Source: Egibacter rhizosphaerae
Lineage (GTDB): Bacteria; Actinomycetota; Nitriliruptoria; Euzebyales; Egibacteraceae
Length of the DNA: 64,000 nt
Assembly: GCF_004322855.1 (NCBI RefSeq)
Contig: NZ_CP036402.1
Coordinates: forward strand, 4,558,001 to 4,622,000
Reading direction: 5' to 3'
The notes under the pieces were generated by a model. That model was not told the origin of the DNA and did no database searches. It was given only the letters and a program-made list of their open reading frames with translations. Position numbers and translations under genes: made by a program. Shown piece by piece: positions 17,284 to 25,840 of the stretch (the stretch's first letter is position 1; every line of letters begins with the position of its first letter).

Positions 17284-19023
17284 TCACTGGTGGCTGGGTG
17301 CGTCCGGTGCGTCGACCGGCTCCTCCCGGCGCGCGCCGCGCATCCGTATCAGCGACAGGACCGCCTCGACGACCAGCCAGATCGCCAGCACGAGGATGGC
17401 GACGTTCATGGGCCCCAGCAGCCACTGCGTGAGTCCTTCGCCCTCGACGACGAAGCTCCACGTGTTGATGACGAGCACCGACACGGTCATCACCAGCAGG
17501 AACACGAGCGGCACGATCTGAGCGATCGGGTTCCGACGGCGCTTGAACACCCACACCGCGATCACCGACAGCGCGAGACCCGCAGTGAGCTGGTTCGTCG
17601 TCCCGAACAACTGCCACAGCTGTTCGAATGCGAGATCCCGGAACCAGGCCAGGGCGAGCGGGATGAGCGTGGCGATGACGGTCACCAGGGCGAGGTTGCG
17701 GCGCAGCACGGTGATGCCCGCGAGCCCGCCGATCTCCTGGATCACGTAGCGCTGCAGGCGCAGACCCGTATCCAGGGTGGTCGCCGCGAACGAGACCACC
17801 ACGAGCGCGGCGAACGTCGAGGCGAACGCCGCGGTCATCCCGAGGTTCTGACCGAAGCCGCCAACCCCTTCGACGAAGTTGCCGACCGCGCCGGCATCCG
17901 CTGATTCAAAGGACGCATAGGCCTCGCTCCAGTCCATGCCGACGATCGCGAGCCCGGCTCCGGTGGCGAGGATCGCGCCGAGGGCCAGCGAACCCTCTCC
18001 GAGGGAGCCCATGTAGCCGACGTAGCGGGCGTCGGTCTCCTTGTCGAGTTGCTTGGCGGTCGTGCCGCTCGCCACGAGGGAGTGGAAGCCGCTGATGGCT
18101 CCGCAGGCGATGATCACGAACAGGAACGGGATCATCGGTGGTGCATCGTCCGGCACGTCCGGGTTGATCGCCGGTGCGGTCATCTCGGGCAGGACGACCT
18201 GGGTGAAGCCGATCACGCCCAAGAAGATGACTGCGAGCGCGATGAACAGCTGGTGGCTGTTGATGTAGTCGCGCGGTTGCAGGAGGATCCACACCGGGAT
18301 CCTCGAGGCGATCCCCGCGTAGAGGAAGAGGATCAGCACCCAGACCTGCACGTCCTGCAACTCCAACCCGGCGATCGTCATCGTCTCGGGCAGCGCGATC
18401 GGGACGGCGTTGCCGAGCGGGATCGTCGCGTAGAGGATCGCCACGCCGATGAGTGAGGGAACGAGCGCCGGGGTCTGCTTCCGGTAGACGTACTGCCCGA
18501 CGGCGATCGCCAGGGGGATCTCCACGAAGATCGGAATGATGACCTCGGGGAAGCCCACGAACAGGTTGCTGATCACGATCGCGAACACGGCGTTCACGAG
18601 TGTGAGCAGGAAGAAGATGATGAGCAGGAACAGCGTCCGCGATCGGTTGCTGATCACGTCCTGGGCGAGCGTGCCGATGTTGCGTGCACGGTGGCGCACG
18701 CTCACCGCGATCGACCCGAAGTCGTGGGCGCCGGAGGCGAAGATCGTGCCGAGCACGACCCAGATGAGGGCGGGCAGCCACCCCCAGACCACCGCGATCG
18801 CCGGCCCGACGATGGGGGCGGCCCCGGCGACCGACGTGAAGTGGTGGCCGAAGAGGACGTGCTTGTTGGTCGGCAGGAAGTCCACCCCGTCACGGAACTC
18901 GTGTGATGGGGTCAGGTACTGCTCCTCCAGCCCGTACACCTTCTCGGCGAGATACTTCGAGTAGTAGCGGTAGCCGAGGCCGTAGAGGAGGAAGACGACG
19001 ATCGCGATGGCCAGAGCTGGCAT
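17284..19023 (-). CDS. cstA: Carbon starvation protein CstA family transporter
   Basis: Polytopic membrane protein (579 aa) of the CstA/BtsT family, uptake systems for pyruvate or peptides. Seen: about 14-16 hydrophobic segments, the N-terminal signature YRYYSKYLAEKVY, TPSHEFRDGVDFLPTNKHVLFGHHF (conserved in CstA; given here only as a landmark at residues 37-62) and SVAGAAPIVGPAIA. ATG 19023 is chosen over GTG 19038 because AAGGAG lies six to seven bases upstream. E. coli cstA is followed by ybdD, a small protein ending in CC; here a CC-ended gene also lies downstream on the same strand. A hairpin separates them. Confidence 0.93.
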   Translation of the reverse strand: MPALAIAIVVFLLYGLGYRYYSKYLAEKVYGLEEQYLTPSHEFRDGVDFLPTNKHVLFGHHFTSVAGAAPIVGPAIAVVWGWLPALIWVVLGTIFASGAHDFGSIAVSVRHRARNIGTLAQDVISNRSRTLFLLIIFFLLTLVNAVFAIVISNLFVGFPEVIIPIFVEIPLAIAVGQYVYRKQTPALVPSLIGVAILYATIPLGNAVPIALPETMTIAGLELQDVQVWVLILFLYAGIASRIPVWILLQPRDYINSHQLFIALAVIFLGVIGFTQVVLPEMTAPAINPDVPDDAPPMIPFLFVIIACGAISGFHSLVASGTTAKQLDKETDARYVGYMGSLGEGSLALGAILATGAGLAIVGMDWSEAYASFESADAGAVGNFVEGVGGFGQNLGMTAAFASTFAALVVVSFAATTLDTGLRLQRYVIQEIGGLAGITVLRRNLALVTVIATLIPLALAWFRDLAFEQLWQLFGTTNQLTAGLALSVIAVWVFKRRRNPIAQIVPLVFLLVMTVSVLVINTWSFVVEGEGLTQWLLGPMNVAILVLAIWLVVEAVLSLIRMRGARREEPVDAPDAPSHQ

Positions 19024-19091
19024 CCTCCGCTCCTTCACACCTCGGGGGGACTCACGTCCACCCCCGTGTCGGCGACGTCGAAGCGCATCGC

Positions 19092-19120
19092 ACCTAACCG
19101 CAGCATCTTCGCCTCGTCAA
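19092..19120 (-). promoter_or_regulatory. Possible sigma70-type promoter of cstA
   Basis: On the minus strand, TTGACG (19120-19115) is followed after 17 nt by TTAGGT (19097-19092), about 70 nt before the cstA start. The -35 box is good; the -10 box has one important mismatch. Weak support only. Confidence 0.3.
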
Positions 19121-19146
19121 CCACCGGACGACATGGAATGCATCCG

Positions 19147-19953
19147 ATGTCTGACAGTGATATGACAGCACCCGCCGTCCGGGGTGCTGTCGTCGCCGAG
19201 ATCGGCTGGCAGCGGGTGGACGGATCGGTGCGGGGTTCGGTCCACACCCCGCTGATCATCGACGGCATCCCGGGGTTGGCGCTCACCTACGCCGATCTGC
19301 CCGTCGCCGAGGAGTTGGCGAACGCTCGGCGGGTTGCGGTCGTGCTCACCGATGCCAGGAAGACGCTGCGGGGGTGGCAACCGATGGTGGCCACTGGTCC
19401 CCCGCCCGAACTCGAGCACGATCCTGAGGGCGAGCGCTTCCTCGCACAGGACGACCTGGTCGGGCAGGAACTGGCGAAGTACCCGCCCTCGCGCCTGCGC
19501 AGCGATTCCCTGCTCCAGCGTGGGGAGAATTGGTGGTACCAGTCGCGCGTGCTCGCGCGGTTCGTCGGCCTCTCACCGAGCCTTTGTCCCGAGGCGCGTA
19601 CCAACCCGGACGATGGGGTCCTGCTCTACGCGGTTGACCACCGCCTGACGGCGGAGACCGTGCGCGTCGACGACTGGCACGCCGATCGGCTGCGGATCGA
19701 GCCTCTGGCGGGCACTGCGCCCGCGCCGCGTCAGCCGTCACCCGCCTGTCTGCTCCGACACGACCACTCCGACGATCTCGAGCGGCGAGCGACCTTCACG
19801 CTCACGGGCCGGTGGGACGGTGACCGGTTCACGGTGGCCACGCGCGAGGGGCAGGCCCACCTTCCCCCGGTACCCGGAGTATGGGCACGCATCAAGCAGG
19901 CGAAGGCGCTGGAGCGGGCCTGTCGCCGCGGGCTCCGCGCGGCGGGTCACTAG
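19147..19953 (+). CDS. Protein of unknown function, possibly FMN-binding split-barrel-like
   Basis: 268-aa cytoplasmic protein I do not recognise with certainty. It has no membrane segment or signal peptide. The first 150 residues alternate short strands and helices (GVVAEI-like start, SVHTPLIIDG, ALTYADLPVAEEL, RRVAVVLTDAR), a pattern that resembles pyridoxamine oxidase-like FMN-binding barrels used in flavin or heme chemistry. The sequence NWWYQSRVLARFVG lies in the middle. The last 40 residues are basic. Several starts are possible (ATG 19138, 19147, 19162); 19147 is a compromise because none has a clear ribosome binding site. It reads divergently from cstA with a short shared promoter region. 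Confidence 0.5.
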   Translation: MSDSDMTAPAVRGAVVAEIGWQRVDGSVRGSVHTPLIIDGIPGLALTYADLPVAEELANARRVAVVLTDARKTLRGWQPMVATGPPPELEHDPEGERFLAQDDLVGQELAKYPPSRLRSDSLLQRGENWWYQSRVLARFVGLSPSLCPEARTNPDDGVLLYAVDHRLTAETVRVDDWHADRLRIEPLAGTAPAPRQPSPACLLRHDHSDDLERRATFTLTGRWDGDRFTVATREGQAHLPPVPGVWARIKQAKALERACRRGLRAAGH

Positions 19954-19996
19954 ATCCTCGCGACATGAGGCCGGCGACCGTGATCGTGTCGGGCTG

Positions 19997-20632
19997 CTAC
20001 TCGTCGGGGATGTCCCCGGCACGTGCCGCCTTCTCCGCCGCGCCGGCCTTCAGCTGCTCCGCGACCTCGTCGGTGCGTTCACGCAGCGCCTCCAACGAGC
20101 CCTCGTTCCAGATCACGTGGGTCGCGGCCTCCAGCTTCTCCTCGAGGGGCGCCTGGGACGCGATCCGGTCATGCGCGTCATCGGGCTCCAGGCCGCGGTG
20201 CGTGACGAGGCGGTCCTGCTGTGTCCCCTCCCGGGCGGCGACCACGACGACCGCGTCGAACGGCAGCGGCGTGTTCATCTCGACGAGCAGGGCGATGTCC
20301 ACGACGACCAAGCCGCCGTAGTGCGCGAGGATCTCGAGCCGGTCAGCGATCGTCCTCAGGATCGGGGGGTGCGTGAGCTCGTTCAGGGCCGCGCGCTGCC
20401 CCGGTGAGCCGAACACGATCGCACCCAGCCGTTCCCGGTCGATGAAGCCCGCGTCGTCCAGGATCTCCTCGCCGAAGTGCTCGACGACGCGCTGATAGGC
20501 CGGCTCGCCGGGGAGGACGACCTCCCGGGCGATCTGGTCCGCGTCGATGAGCTCGGCCCCGTGCTCACACAGTCGTTCCGCGACCGTCGACTTGCCGGCC
20601 GCGATTCCGCCCGTCAAGCCCACGAGGTACAT
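19997..20632 (-). CDS. coaE: Dephospho-CoA kinase
   Basis: Final enzyme of coenzyme A synthesis (211 aa), phosphorylating the 3' hydroxyl of dephospho-CoA with ATP. Walker A GLTGGIAAGKST is at residues 5-16; the conserved DADQIAREVV (29-38) binds the acceptor, and ELTHPPI and VVVDIALLVE lie where expected. Length matches the bacterial enzyme; mycobacterial CoaE is longer because of an extra C-terminal domain that is absent here. It follows rpsA on the same strand, an order also found in mycobacteria. Confidence 0.95.
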   Translation of the reverse strand: MYLVGLTGGIAAGKSTVAERLCEHGAELIDADQIAREVVLPGEPAYQRVVEHFGEEILDDAGFIDRERLGAIVFGSPGQRAALNELTHPPILRTIADRLEILAHYGGLVVVDIALLVEMNTPLPFDAVVVVAAREGTQQDRLVTHRGLEPDDAHDRIASQAPLEEKLEAATHVIWNEGSLEALRERTDEVAEQLKAGAAEKAARAGDIPDE

Positions 20633-20671
20633 CGAGCATCCTCCGGTCCACGACGGCCCGACATGCGACGA

Positions 20672-20690
20672 CCCGCCCGAAAGGGGCGGG
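20672..20690 (-). terminator. GC hairpin between rpsA and coaE
   Basis: CCCGCCC (20672-20678) and GGGCGGG (20684-20690) form a 7-bp stem with a 5-nt loop, 24 nt after the rpsA stop. No T tract follows, so it may act as a partial terminator that lowers coaE expression relative to rpsA. Confidence 0.4.
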
Positions 20691-20713
20691 CCGCAGCATA
20701 TCTTGACCGATCC

Positions 20714-22483
20714 TCAGCGTTCGGTGCCCTCGCCGGCGTCGTCGTCGTCGCCGGCGTCGTCGTCGCCGGCGTCGTCGTCGTCCTCGGCTCCGGAGGTCTC
20801 GGCCTCACCGGACGAGGCGGCGCCGGGCGCCTCCAGCGATGCGGACTCGTCGGCCTCCTCGGTCGGCTCCTCCGCGGGCTCGGCCACCGACTCCTCGGCC
20901 ATCGACTCAACCTCCGCCGGCTCCTCGGCCACCGACTCCTCGGCCGCCGACTCGACGTTCGCCGACTCGACGGTCGCCGACTCCTCGGCCGCCGACTCAA
21001 CCTCCGCCGGCTCAACCTCCGCCGGCTCAACCTCCGCCGGCTCAACCTCCGCCGGCTCGGGCTGCTGCTCGACCTCCTCCTCGGCGGTTGACTCGCCGGC
21101 CTGTCCCCGCAGGTCGGCGAGCACGTCGCCCAGGCTCACCTCGCCACTGGCCTCGCCGCGCTGCTGCAGCGCGGCCTCGAGCGCGGCGCCGACGCTCGAC
21201 GCGGGAGCCGCCGGCTCCTCGCCGGGCTCGGCCTCGGGCTCCGCGGCCTCCGCCTCGGGCTCCTCGGCGACGGCGATCGCCGGTTCCTCGCCGTAGCCGG
21301 CCTTCACGGCCTGCTTGAGCGAGAGCGAGATCCGACGGCGGACGTCGTCGATGTCGATGATCTTGACCGTGATCGGGTCACCGACCTTCACGACCTGCTC
21401 GGGGACCTCGACGTGCGCCTCGGCGAGCTCCGAGATGTGGACGAGGCCCTCGATGCCGTCCTCCACCTTCACGAACGCGCCGAACGGCACGATCTTGGTG
21501 ACGTTGCCCTCGATGAACTCGCCCACGTAGTGCTGGCGGGCGAACTGGCGCCACGGGTCCTCCTGCGTGGCCTTCAGCGACAGCGAGACGCGTTCGCGGT
21601 CGAGGTCCACGTCGAGGACCTCGACCTCGACCTCCTGGCCCACCTCCACGACTTCGCCGGGGTGGTCGATGTGCTTCCAGCTGAGCTCCGAGACGTGGAC
21701 CAGTCCGTCGACGCCGCCGAGGTCCACGAACGAGCCGAAGTTCACGATGCTCGACACGGTGCCCTTGCGGATCTCGCCCTTCTCGAGCGTCTCGAGGAAC
21801 TCGCGGCGGAACTCGCTCTGGGTCTCCTCCAGGAACTTGCGGCGGCTGAGCACCACGTTGTTGCGGTTCTTGTCGAGCTCTATCACCTTGCACTCGAGCT
21901 CGCGCCCGACGTAGGGGTGCAGGTCGCGTACCCGCCGCATCTCGACGAGGCTCGCCGGCAGGAAGCCCCGGAGTCCGATGTCGAGGATGAGGCCGCCCTT
22001 GACGACCTCGATGACCGTGCCGGTGACCGTCGAGTCCGCGTGGTAGATCTCCTCGATCTTGCCCCAGGCACGCTCGTACTGAGCCCGCTTCTTGGAGAGG
22101 ATGAGGCGGCCGTCCTGGTCCTCCTTCTGCAGGACCAGCGCCTCGATCACGTCGCCGAGTTGCACGACCTCGTTCGGGTCGACGTCGTGCTTGATCGAGA
22201 GCTCGCGCGAGGGGATGACACCCTCGGACTTGTACCCGATGTCGAGGAGGACCTCCTCGGGGTCGACCTTGACGACCACGCCCTCGACGATGTCGCCGTC
22301 GTCGAACTCCTTGATCGTCTCCTCGAGGGCCCGCTCGAACGCCTCGGCGGAGCCGAACTCCTCGAGGGCGATCTGGGCGCCTCGATCCCGCTCCTCGCGA
22401 GGCGCGGTCTCGAGCGTGGCGGTCGCCGTGCGCTGCGCGTCCTCGGCAGCGTCACGGGTCGTGTCGTCGGCGGTCTGGTCCAT
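20714..22483 (-). CDS. rpsA: 30S ribosomal protein S1 with long acidic tail
   Basis: Ribosomal protein S1 (589 aa), which helps mRNA bind the 30S subunit. Four S1 RNA-binding repeats occupy about residues 55-390, with clear motifs such as GDIVEGVVVKVDPEEVLLDIG, FGSFVDLGGVDGLVHVSEL and FGAFVKVEDGIEGLVHISEL. Four repeats are usual for actinobacteria. The 200 residues after residue 390 are a very acidic tail of Glu, Ala, Pro, Ser and Val, including exact pentapeptide repeats EPAEV and an Asp run. This tail is much longer than in mycobacteria and should be disordered. ATG 22483 keeps the N-terminal extension of about 40 residues, which is also Thr/Glu-rich. Confidence 0.95.
   Translation of the reverse strand: MDQTADDTTRDAAEDAQRTATATLETAPREERDRGAQIALEEFGSAEAFERALEETIKEFDDGDIVEGVVVKVDPEEVLLDIGYKSEGVIPSRELSIKHDVDPNEVVQLGDVIEALVLQKEDQDGRLILSKKRAQYERAWGKIEEIYHADSTVTGTVIEVVKGGLILDIGLRGFLPASLVEMRRVRDLHPYVGRELECKVIELDKNRNNVVLSRRKFLEETQSEFRREFLETLEKGEIRKGTVSSIVNFGSFVDLGGVDGLVHVSELSWKHIDHPGEVVEVGQEVEVEVLDVDLDRERVSLSLKATQEDPWRQFARQHYVGEFIEGNVTKIVPFGAFVKVEDGIEGLVHISELAEAHVEVPEQVVKVGDPITVKIIDIDDVRRRISLSLKQAVKAGYGEEPAIAVAEEPEAEAAEPEAEPGEEPAAPASSVGAALEAALQQRGEASGEVSLGDVLADLRGQAGESTAEEEVEQQPEPAEVEPAEVEPAEVEPAEVESAAEESATVESANVESAAEESVAEEPAEVESMAEESVAEPAEEPTEEADESASLEAPGAASSGEAETSGAEDDDDAGDDDAGDDDDAGEGTER
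20996..21055. repeat. Four perfect 15-bp tandem copies inside rpsA
   Basis: The 15-mer CTCAACCTCCGCCGG occurs four times without a mismatch from 20996 to 21055. On the coding strand it gives the pentapeptide repeat PAEVE in the acidic tail of S1. Looser copies of the same theme continue to about 20880, and a separate trinucleotide-like run coding for Asp/Ala lies at 20737-20790. The unit is a multiple of three, so copy-number changes keep the frame. Confidence 0.9.
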
Positions 22484-22506
22484 CGGGGCTCTCGGTCTCC
22501 TCGGTG

Positions 22507-22535
22507 CTTCTATCGGTGTCGTTTGGGTGTGTCAG
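22507..22535 (-). promoter_or_regulatory. Possible promoter of rpsA
   Basis: On the minus strand CTGACA (22535-22530) and TAGAAG (22512-22507) are spaced 17 nt, 24 nt upstream of the rpsA ATG. The -10 box lacks the last T. The rest of the 265-nt gap up to polA shows no other feature by eye. Confidence 0.3.
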
Positions 22536-22748
22536 GGCCGCCCGACCGCACGCACTCGTGCTGCGTCCGTCAGCAGGATTCCACGCTCCACGGGCCGCGG
22601 GTTGCATCGACGCACGCGAACGATGCCGCAGGGGCGGCCACCTAGTGTCCGTCACGGCGGCACAGGTGTCAACGCGCTGCGTGGCGCGCGCCTCCAGCCT
22701 GCCACGTGGGCGGCTGCGCGCCACCGGTGCGCGGCGGAGACGTCGCGC

Positions 22749-25496
22749 TCAGTGCTTCTCGGCGTCGTACCAGCTGCGGCCGGACGCGGTATCGACTTCG
22801 AGGGGGACCGCGAGCTGTGCGACGCCGCTCATCGCCTCGACGAGCAGGTCGGTCAGCTGGCCGACCTCGCCGGGAGCGGCTTCGCAGAGCAGCTCGTCGT
22901 GCACCTGAACGAGGAGGCGGCTCGCGAGCTGCCGGCGCTGCATCTCACCGTGGACGGCGATCATCGCCATCTTGATGATGTCCGCGGCCGTCCCCTGGAT
23001 CGGTGCGTTGAGCGCCATGCGCTCCGCCATCTCGCGGCGCTGGCGGTTGTCGCTGCGCAGGTCGGGGAGGTAGCGCCGCCGCCCGAACAAGGTGGCGGTG
23101 TAGCCGTCGCGGCGGGCCTGGTCGACGACCCCGTCCAGGTAACCCTTCACCTTCGGGAACCGGGCGAAGTACGCGCCCATGAGCTCCCGCGCCTCGTCGG
23201 GTGGGATCCCGAGCTGCTGGGAGAGGCCGTACGCGCTGAGCCCGTACGCGAGCCCGTAGGTCATCCCTTTGATCCGGCTGCGGAGCATGTTGTCGACCGC
23301 GTCCAGTGGCAGCTCCCAGACCATGGCGGCCGTCTGGGCGTGGATGTCCTCCGCGGAGTTGAACGCGGCGAGCAGACCCTCGTCACCGGAGAGGTGGGCC
23401 ATGACACGCAGCTCGATCTGCGAGTAGTCGGCGACGACGATCGCCTCGTTGCCCTCCCCGGCGACGAACGCCTGGCGGATCTCCCGGCCGGTCTCGGTAC
23501 GGATCGGGATGTTCTGGATGTTCGGGTGCTGGCTGGACAGCCGCCCGGTCACCGCGACCGCCTGCATGTACTCCGGGTGGATGCGGCCGGTCCGGTCGTC
23601 GACGAGCGGTGGCAGGGCGTCCACGTAGGTGGACTTGAGCTTGGACACCTCCCGGTACTCGAGCAGTGCGTCCACGATCGGGTGCTCCTCCGCGATCGTG
23701 CGCAGCGCCTGCGCGTCGGTCGAGTAGCCCGTCTTGATGCGCTTCGTCTTGGGCAACCCGAGCTCGTCGAAGAGGACGACCTGGAGCTGCTTCGGGCTGT
23801 CGAGGTTGAACTCCCGACCGGCCTGCCCGAACACCTCCTCCCGCAGCCCCGCGATGCGGTCCGCGAGCTGCTCGCCGATGCCCGCCAGGACGTCGAGATC
23901 GATGGCGATCCCGTTGTGCTCCATCTCGCCGAGCACGGCCACGAGCGGGAGTTCCACCTCGTCGAGCAGATCGTGCTGGTCCCGCTCGGCCAACACGCCG
24001 TCGAGCACCTCCGCGAGCGCCACCACGGCATGGGCGGCACGGCCGAGATCCTCCGCGGCGCGCTTCCCGTCGCCGTCCTCGACCGCCATCGCCAACTGCC
24101 CGTCGTCCGCCGGCCCGTCCTCGCGTCGCAGGGTCGCGTTCAGGTACTGACCAGCCAGTGCCTCCAGGTCGTACGAGCGGCTGCCGGGTTGCGCGACGTA
24201 GGCGGCGAGCTCGGTGTCCATGCGCAGCGCGACGAGATCCCATCCTTGCGCGCGTGCGGCGTGCGTGAGCTCCTTCGCGCTGTGGGTGAGCAGCGGTCGG
24301 TCCGGGTCGGCGAGGGACGCGGCGAGAGCCTGCTGATCGGCCGCGGCCAGATCGTCGACCGAGGCGACGACGGGCTCGCGCTCCGCGGCAGCCAGCGCGA
24401 CGCGGCGCAGGCGGACCCGTGGGGGGCGCCCATCGCTCTCGGGCAGGACGGCGATTCCGGCGCCGGGCGCGAGGGCCCCGAGCCACGCGGCGACGTCGCC
24501 CGCGCCGGCGTGGTGCGGAGCCACGTCGAGGACCGAGGCGCCGGCCTCCCCCTCGACACCCAGGGCCTCGGTCAGCCGCTCCCACAGGGCGGTGAACTCC
24601 AGCGTCTGGAAGACCTCCCGAACCGCGTCCCAGTCGACCTCGCCCATGCGCAGGTCGTCGAGTGGCAGCGGTACGTCGATGTCACGATCCAACAGCGCGA
24701 CCCGGTGGCCCTTGCGCACCTCCTCCTCGTGCGCGGCGAGCGCCTCCCGCAGCTTCGGTCCCCCGATCTGGTCCAGGCTCGAGAAGATGCCGTCCAGGTC
24801 GCCGTGGGCGCCGAGCAGCTTCGCTGCCGTCTTGTCCCCCACCCCGGGCACGCCCGCGATGTTGTCGCTCGGGTCGCCCCGCAACGCCGCCAGCATGGGA
24901 TAGCGGGCCGGTTCGACCCCGTAGCGCTCGGCGATGGCCTCCTCGTCCATGAGGCGCGTCTCGGTGATGCCCCGGGTCGTGTAGAGGACCCGCACGTGCT
25001 CGTCGACGATCTGGAAGACGTCCCGGTCGCCGGTCACCACCAGGACCTCCAGCCCCGCCATCGTGGCCATCCGCGCGTACGTGGCGATCACGTCGTCGGC
25101 TTCGACCCCGTCGATCACCACCTGCGGGATGGCGAGCGCCTCGAGCACCTCACCGATGAGCGGGACCTGGCTCCGGAAGGCATCCGGACTGGCCTCCCGC
25201 TGGCCCTTGTAGTCGGGCAGGATCTCGAGTCGCTGGGCGGGCCGCCCCCGGTCGAAGGCGACCGCGATGCGGTCGGGCCGGTGCTCGGCGAGGAGCTTGA
25301 CCAGCATGCTGGTGAAGCCGTAGACGGCATTGGTGACCTGCCCGGTCGTCGTGGCGAGGTCCTCCGGGAGCGCGTAGAAGGCCCTGTAGGCCAGGCTGTG
25401 GCCATCGAGGAGCGCGAGGACCGGGCGTTCGTCGCTCTCCCCGGCCTCTCCGCCCCGGTCGGGCTCGTCGGGGACGGCGTGTTGCTGCTCGACCAC
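22749..25496 (-). CDS. polA: DNA polymerase I
   Basis: DNA polymerase I (915 aa), for Okazaki fragment maturation and repair synthesis. Order of domains: N-terminal 5'-3' exonuclease (about 20-300; LLDGHSLAYRAFYAL and the Asp-rich VDGVEADDVIAT), a central domain (about 310-500) that lacks the usual DEDD metal ligands of the 3'-5' proofreading site as far as I can see, and the polymerase domain. Motif A is VVADYSQIELRVMAHLS, motif B RSRIKGMTYGLAYGLSAYGL, and motif C QVHDELLCEA. GTG 25496 is preferred to the earlier ATG because upstream residues are Arg/Pro-rich and AAGG lies just before it. Length is typical of actinobacteria. Confidence 0.96.
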   Translation of the reverse strand: MVEQQHAVPDEPDRGGEAGESDERPVLALLDGHSLAYRAFYALPEDLATTTGQVTNAVYGFTSMLVKLLAEHRPDRIAVAFDRGRPAQRLEILPDYKGQREASPDAFRSQVPLIGEVLEALAIPQVVIDGVEADDVIATYARMATMAGLEVLVVTGDRDVFQIVDEHVRVLYTTRGITETRLMDEEAIAERYGVEPARYPMLAALRGDPSDNIAGVPGVGDKTAAKLLGAHGDLDGIFSSLDQIGGPKLREALAAHEEEVRKGHRVALLDRDIDVPLPLDDLRMGEVDWDAVREVFQTLEFTALWERLTEALGVEGEAGASVLDVAPHHAGAGDVAAWLGALAPGAGIAVLPESDGRPPRVRLRRVALAAAEREPVVASVDDLAAADQQALAASLADPDRPLLTHSAKELTHAARAQGWDLVALRMDTELAAYVAQPGSRSYDLEALAGQYLNATLRREDGPADDGQLAMAVEDGDGKRAAEDLGRAAHAVVALAEVLDGVLAERDQHDLLDEVELPLVAVLGEMEHNGIAIDLDVLAGIGEQLADRIAGLREEVFGQAGREFNLDSPKQLQVVLFDELGLPKTKRIKTGYSTDAQALRTIAEEHPIVDALLEYREVSKLKSTYVDALPPLVDDRTGRIHPEYMQAVAVTGRLSSQHPNIQNIPIRTETGREIRQAFVAGEGNEAIVVADYSQIELRVMAHLSGDEGLLAAFNSAEDIHAQTAAMVWELPLDAVDNMLRSRIKGMTYGLAYGLSAYGLSQQLGIPPDEARELMGAYFARFPKVKGYLDGVVDQARRDGYTATLFGRRRYLPDLRSDNRQRREMAERMALNAPIQGTAADIIKMAMIAVHGEMQRRQLASRLLVQVHDELLCEAAPGEVGQLTDLLVEAMSGVAQLAVPLEVDTASGRSWYDAEKH

Positions 25497-25840
25497 CGCT
25501 CGCCTTTCGTGCAATTCGTCAGAGTCGTCCGGGATCGTGCCGGAACGTGCGGGACGCGGACGCCGCTGTGGCTCGCCGCAGGGCAGCCTATCCGGCGCTC
25601 GATGCCCGAGCGCCCCGCAGCCGCTCACGAGGCACGTCCGTCACTCCGCCGACGTGCCGCCGGAACTTCCCACTAGAGCCTTCGTAGGCTACGCTGCGCA
25701 CTACGCGGGACGCGTGCCCGGGCGATTGGGCCCCTGGAGTGTCCACCAAGGCCGCACCTGCAGCCCCGCCCTGGCACGCCCACGCACGCCACCCGACAGG
25801 ACTGCTCTGTGAGGCCCGACGACACGAACAGGGAGTGAAC
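25497..25840. other. 344-nt divergent intergenic region between polA and the binding-protein gene
   Basis: This gap must hold promoters for polA (minus) and the lipoprotein gene (plus). No convincing protein-coding stretch, tRNA or riboswitch is seen. The only patterned site I noted is at 25662-25686; the rest is GC-rich sequence without clear repeats. Confidence 0.5.
25662..25686 (+). promoter_or_regulatory. ECF-sigma-like GGAAC-N16-CGTA site
   Basis: GGAAC at 25662-25666 and CGTA at 25683-25686 are spaced 16 nt, like promoters of group 4 (ECF) sigma factors, and TAGGCT (25686-25691) could also serve as a -10 box. Either would leave a leader of about 145 nt before ATG 25841. Such short motifs arise by chance, so this is only a hint. 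Confidence 0.2.

Noticed and set aside
22092-25676. 1194-codon open frame antisense to polA
   Set aside because: Mirror frame of a GC-rich gene; translation is His/Arg/Leu-rich without motifs, and polA on the other strand is certain.
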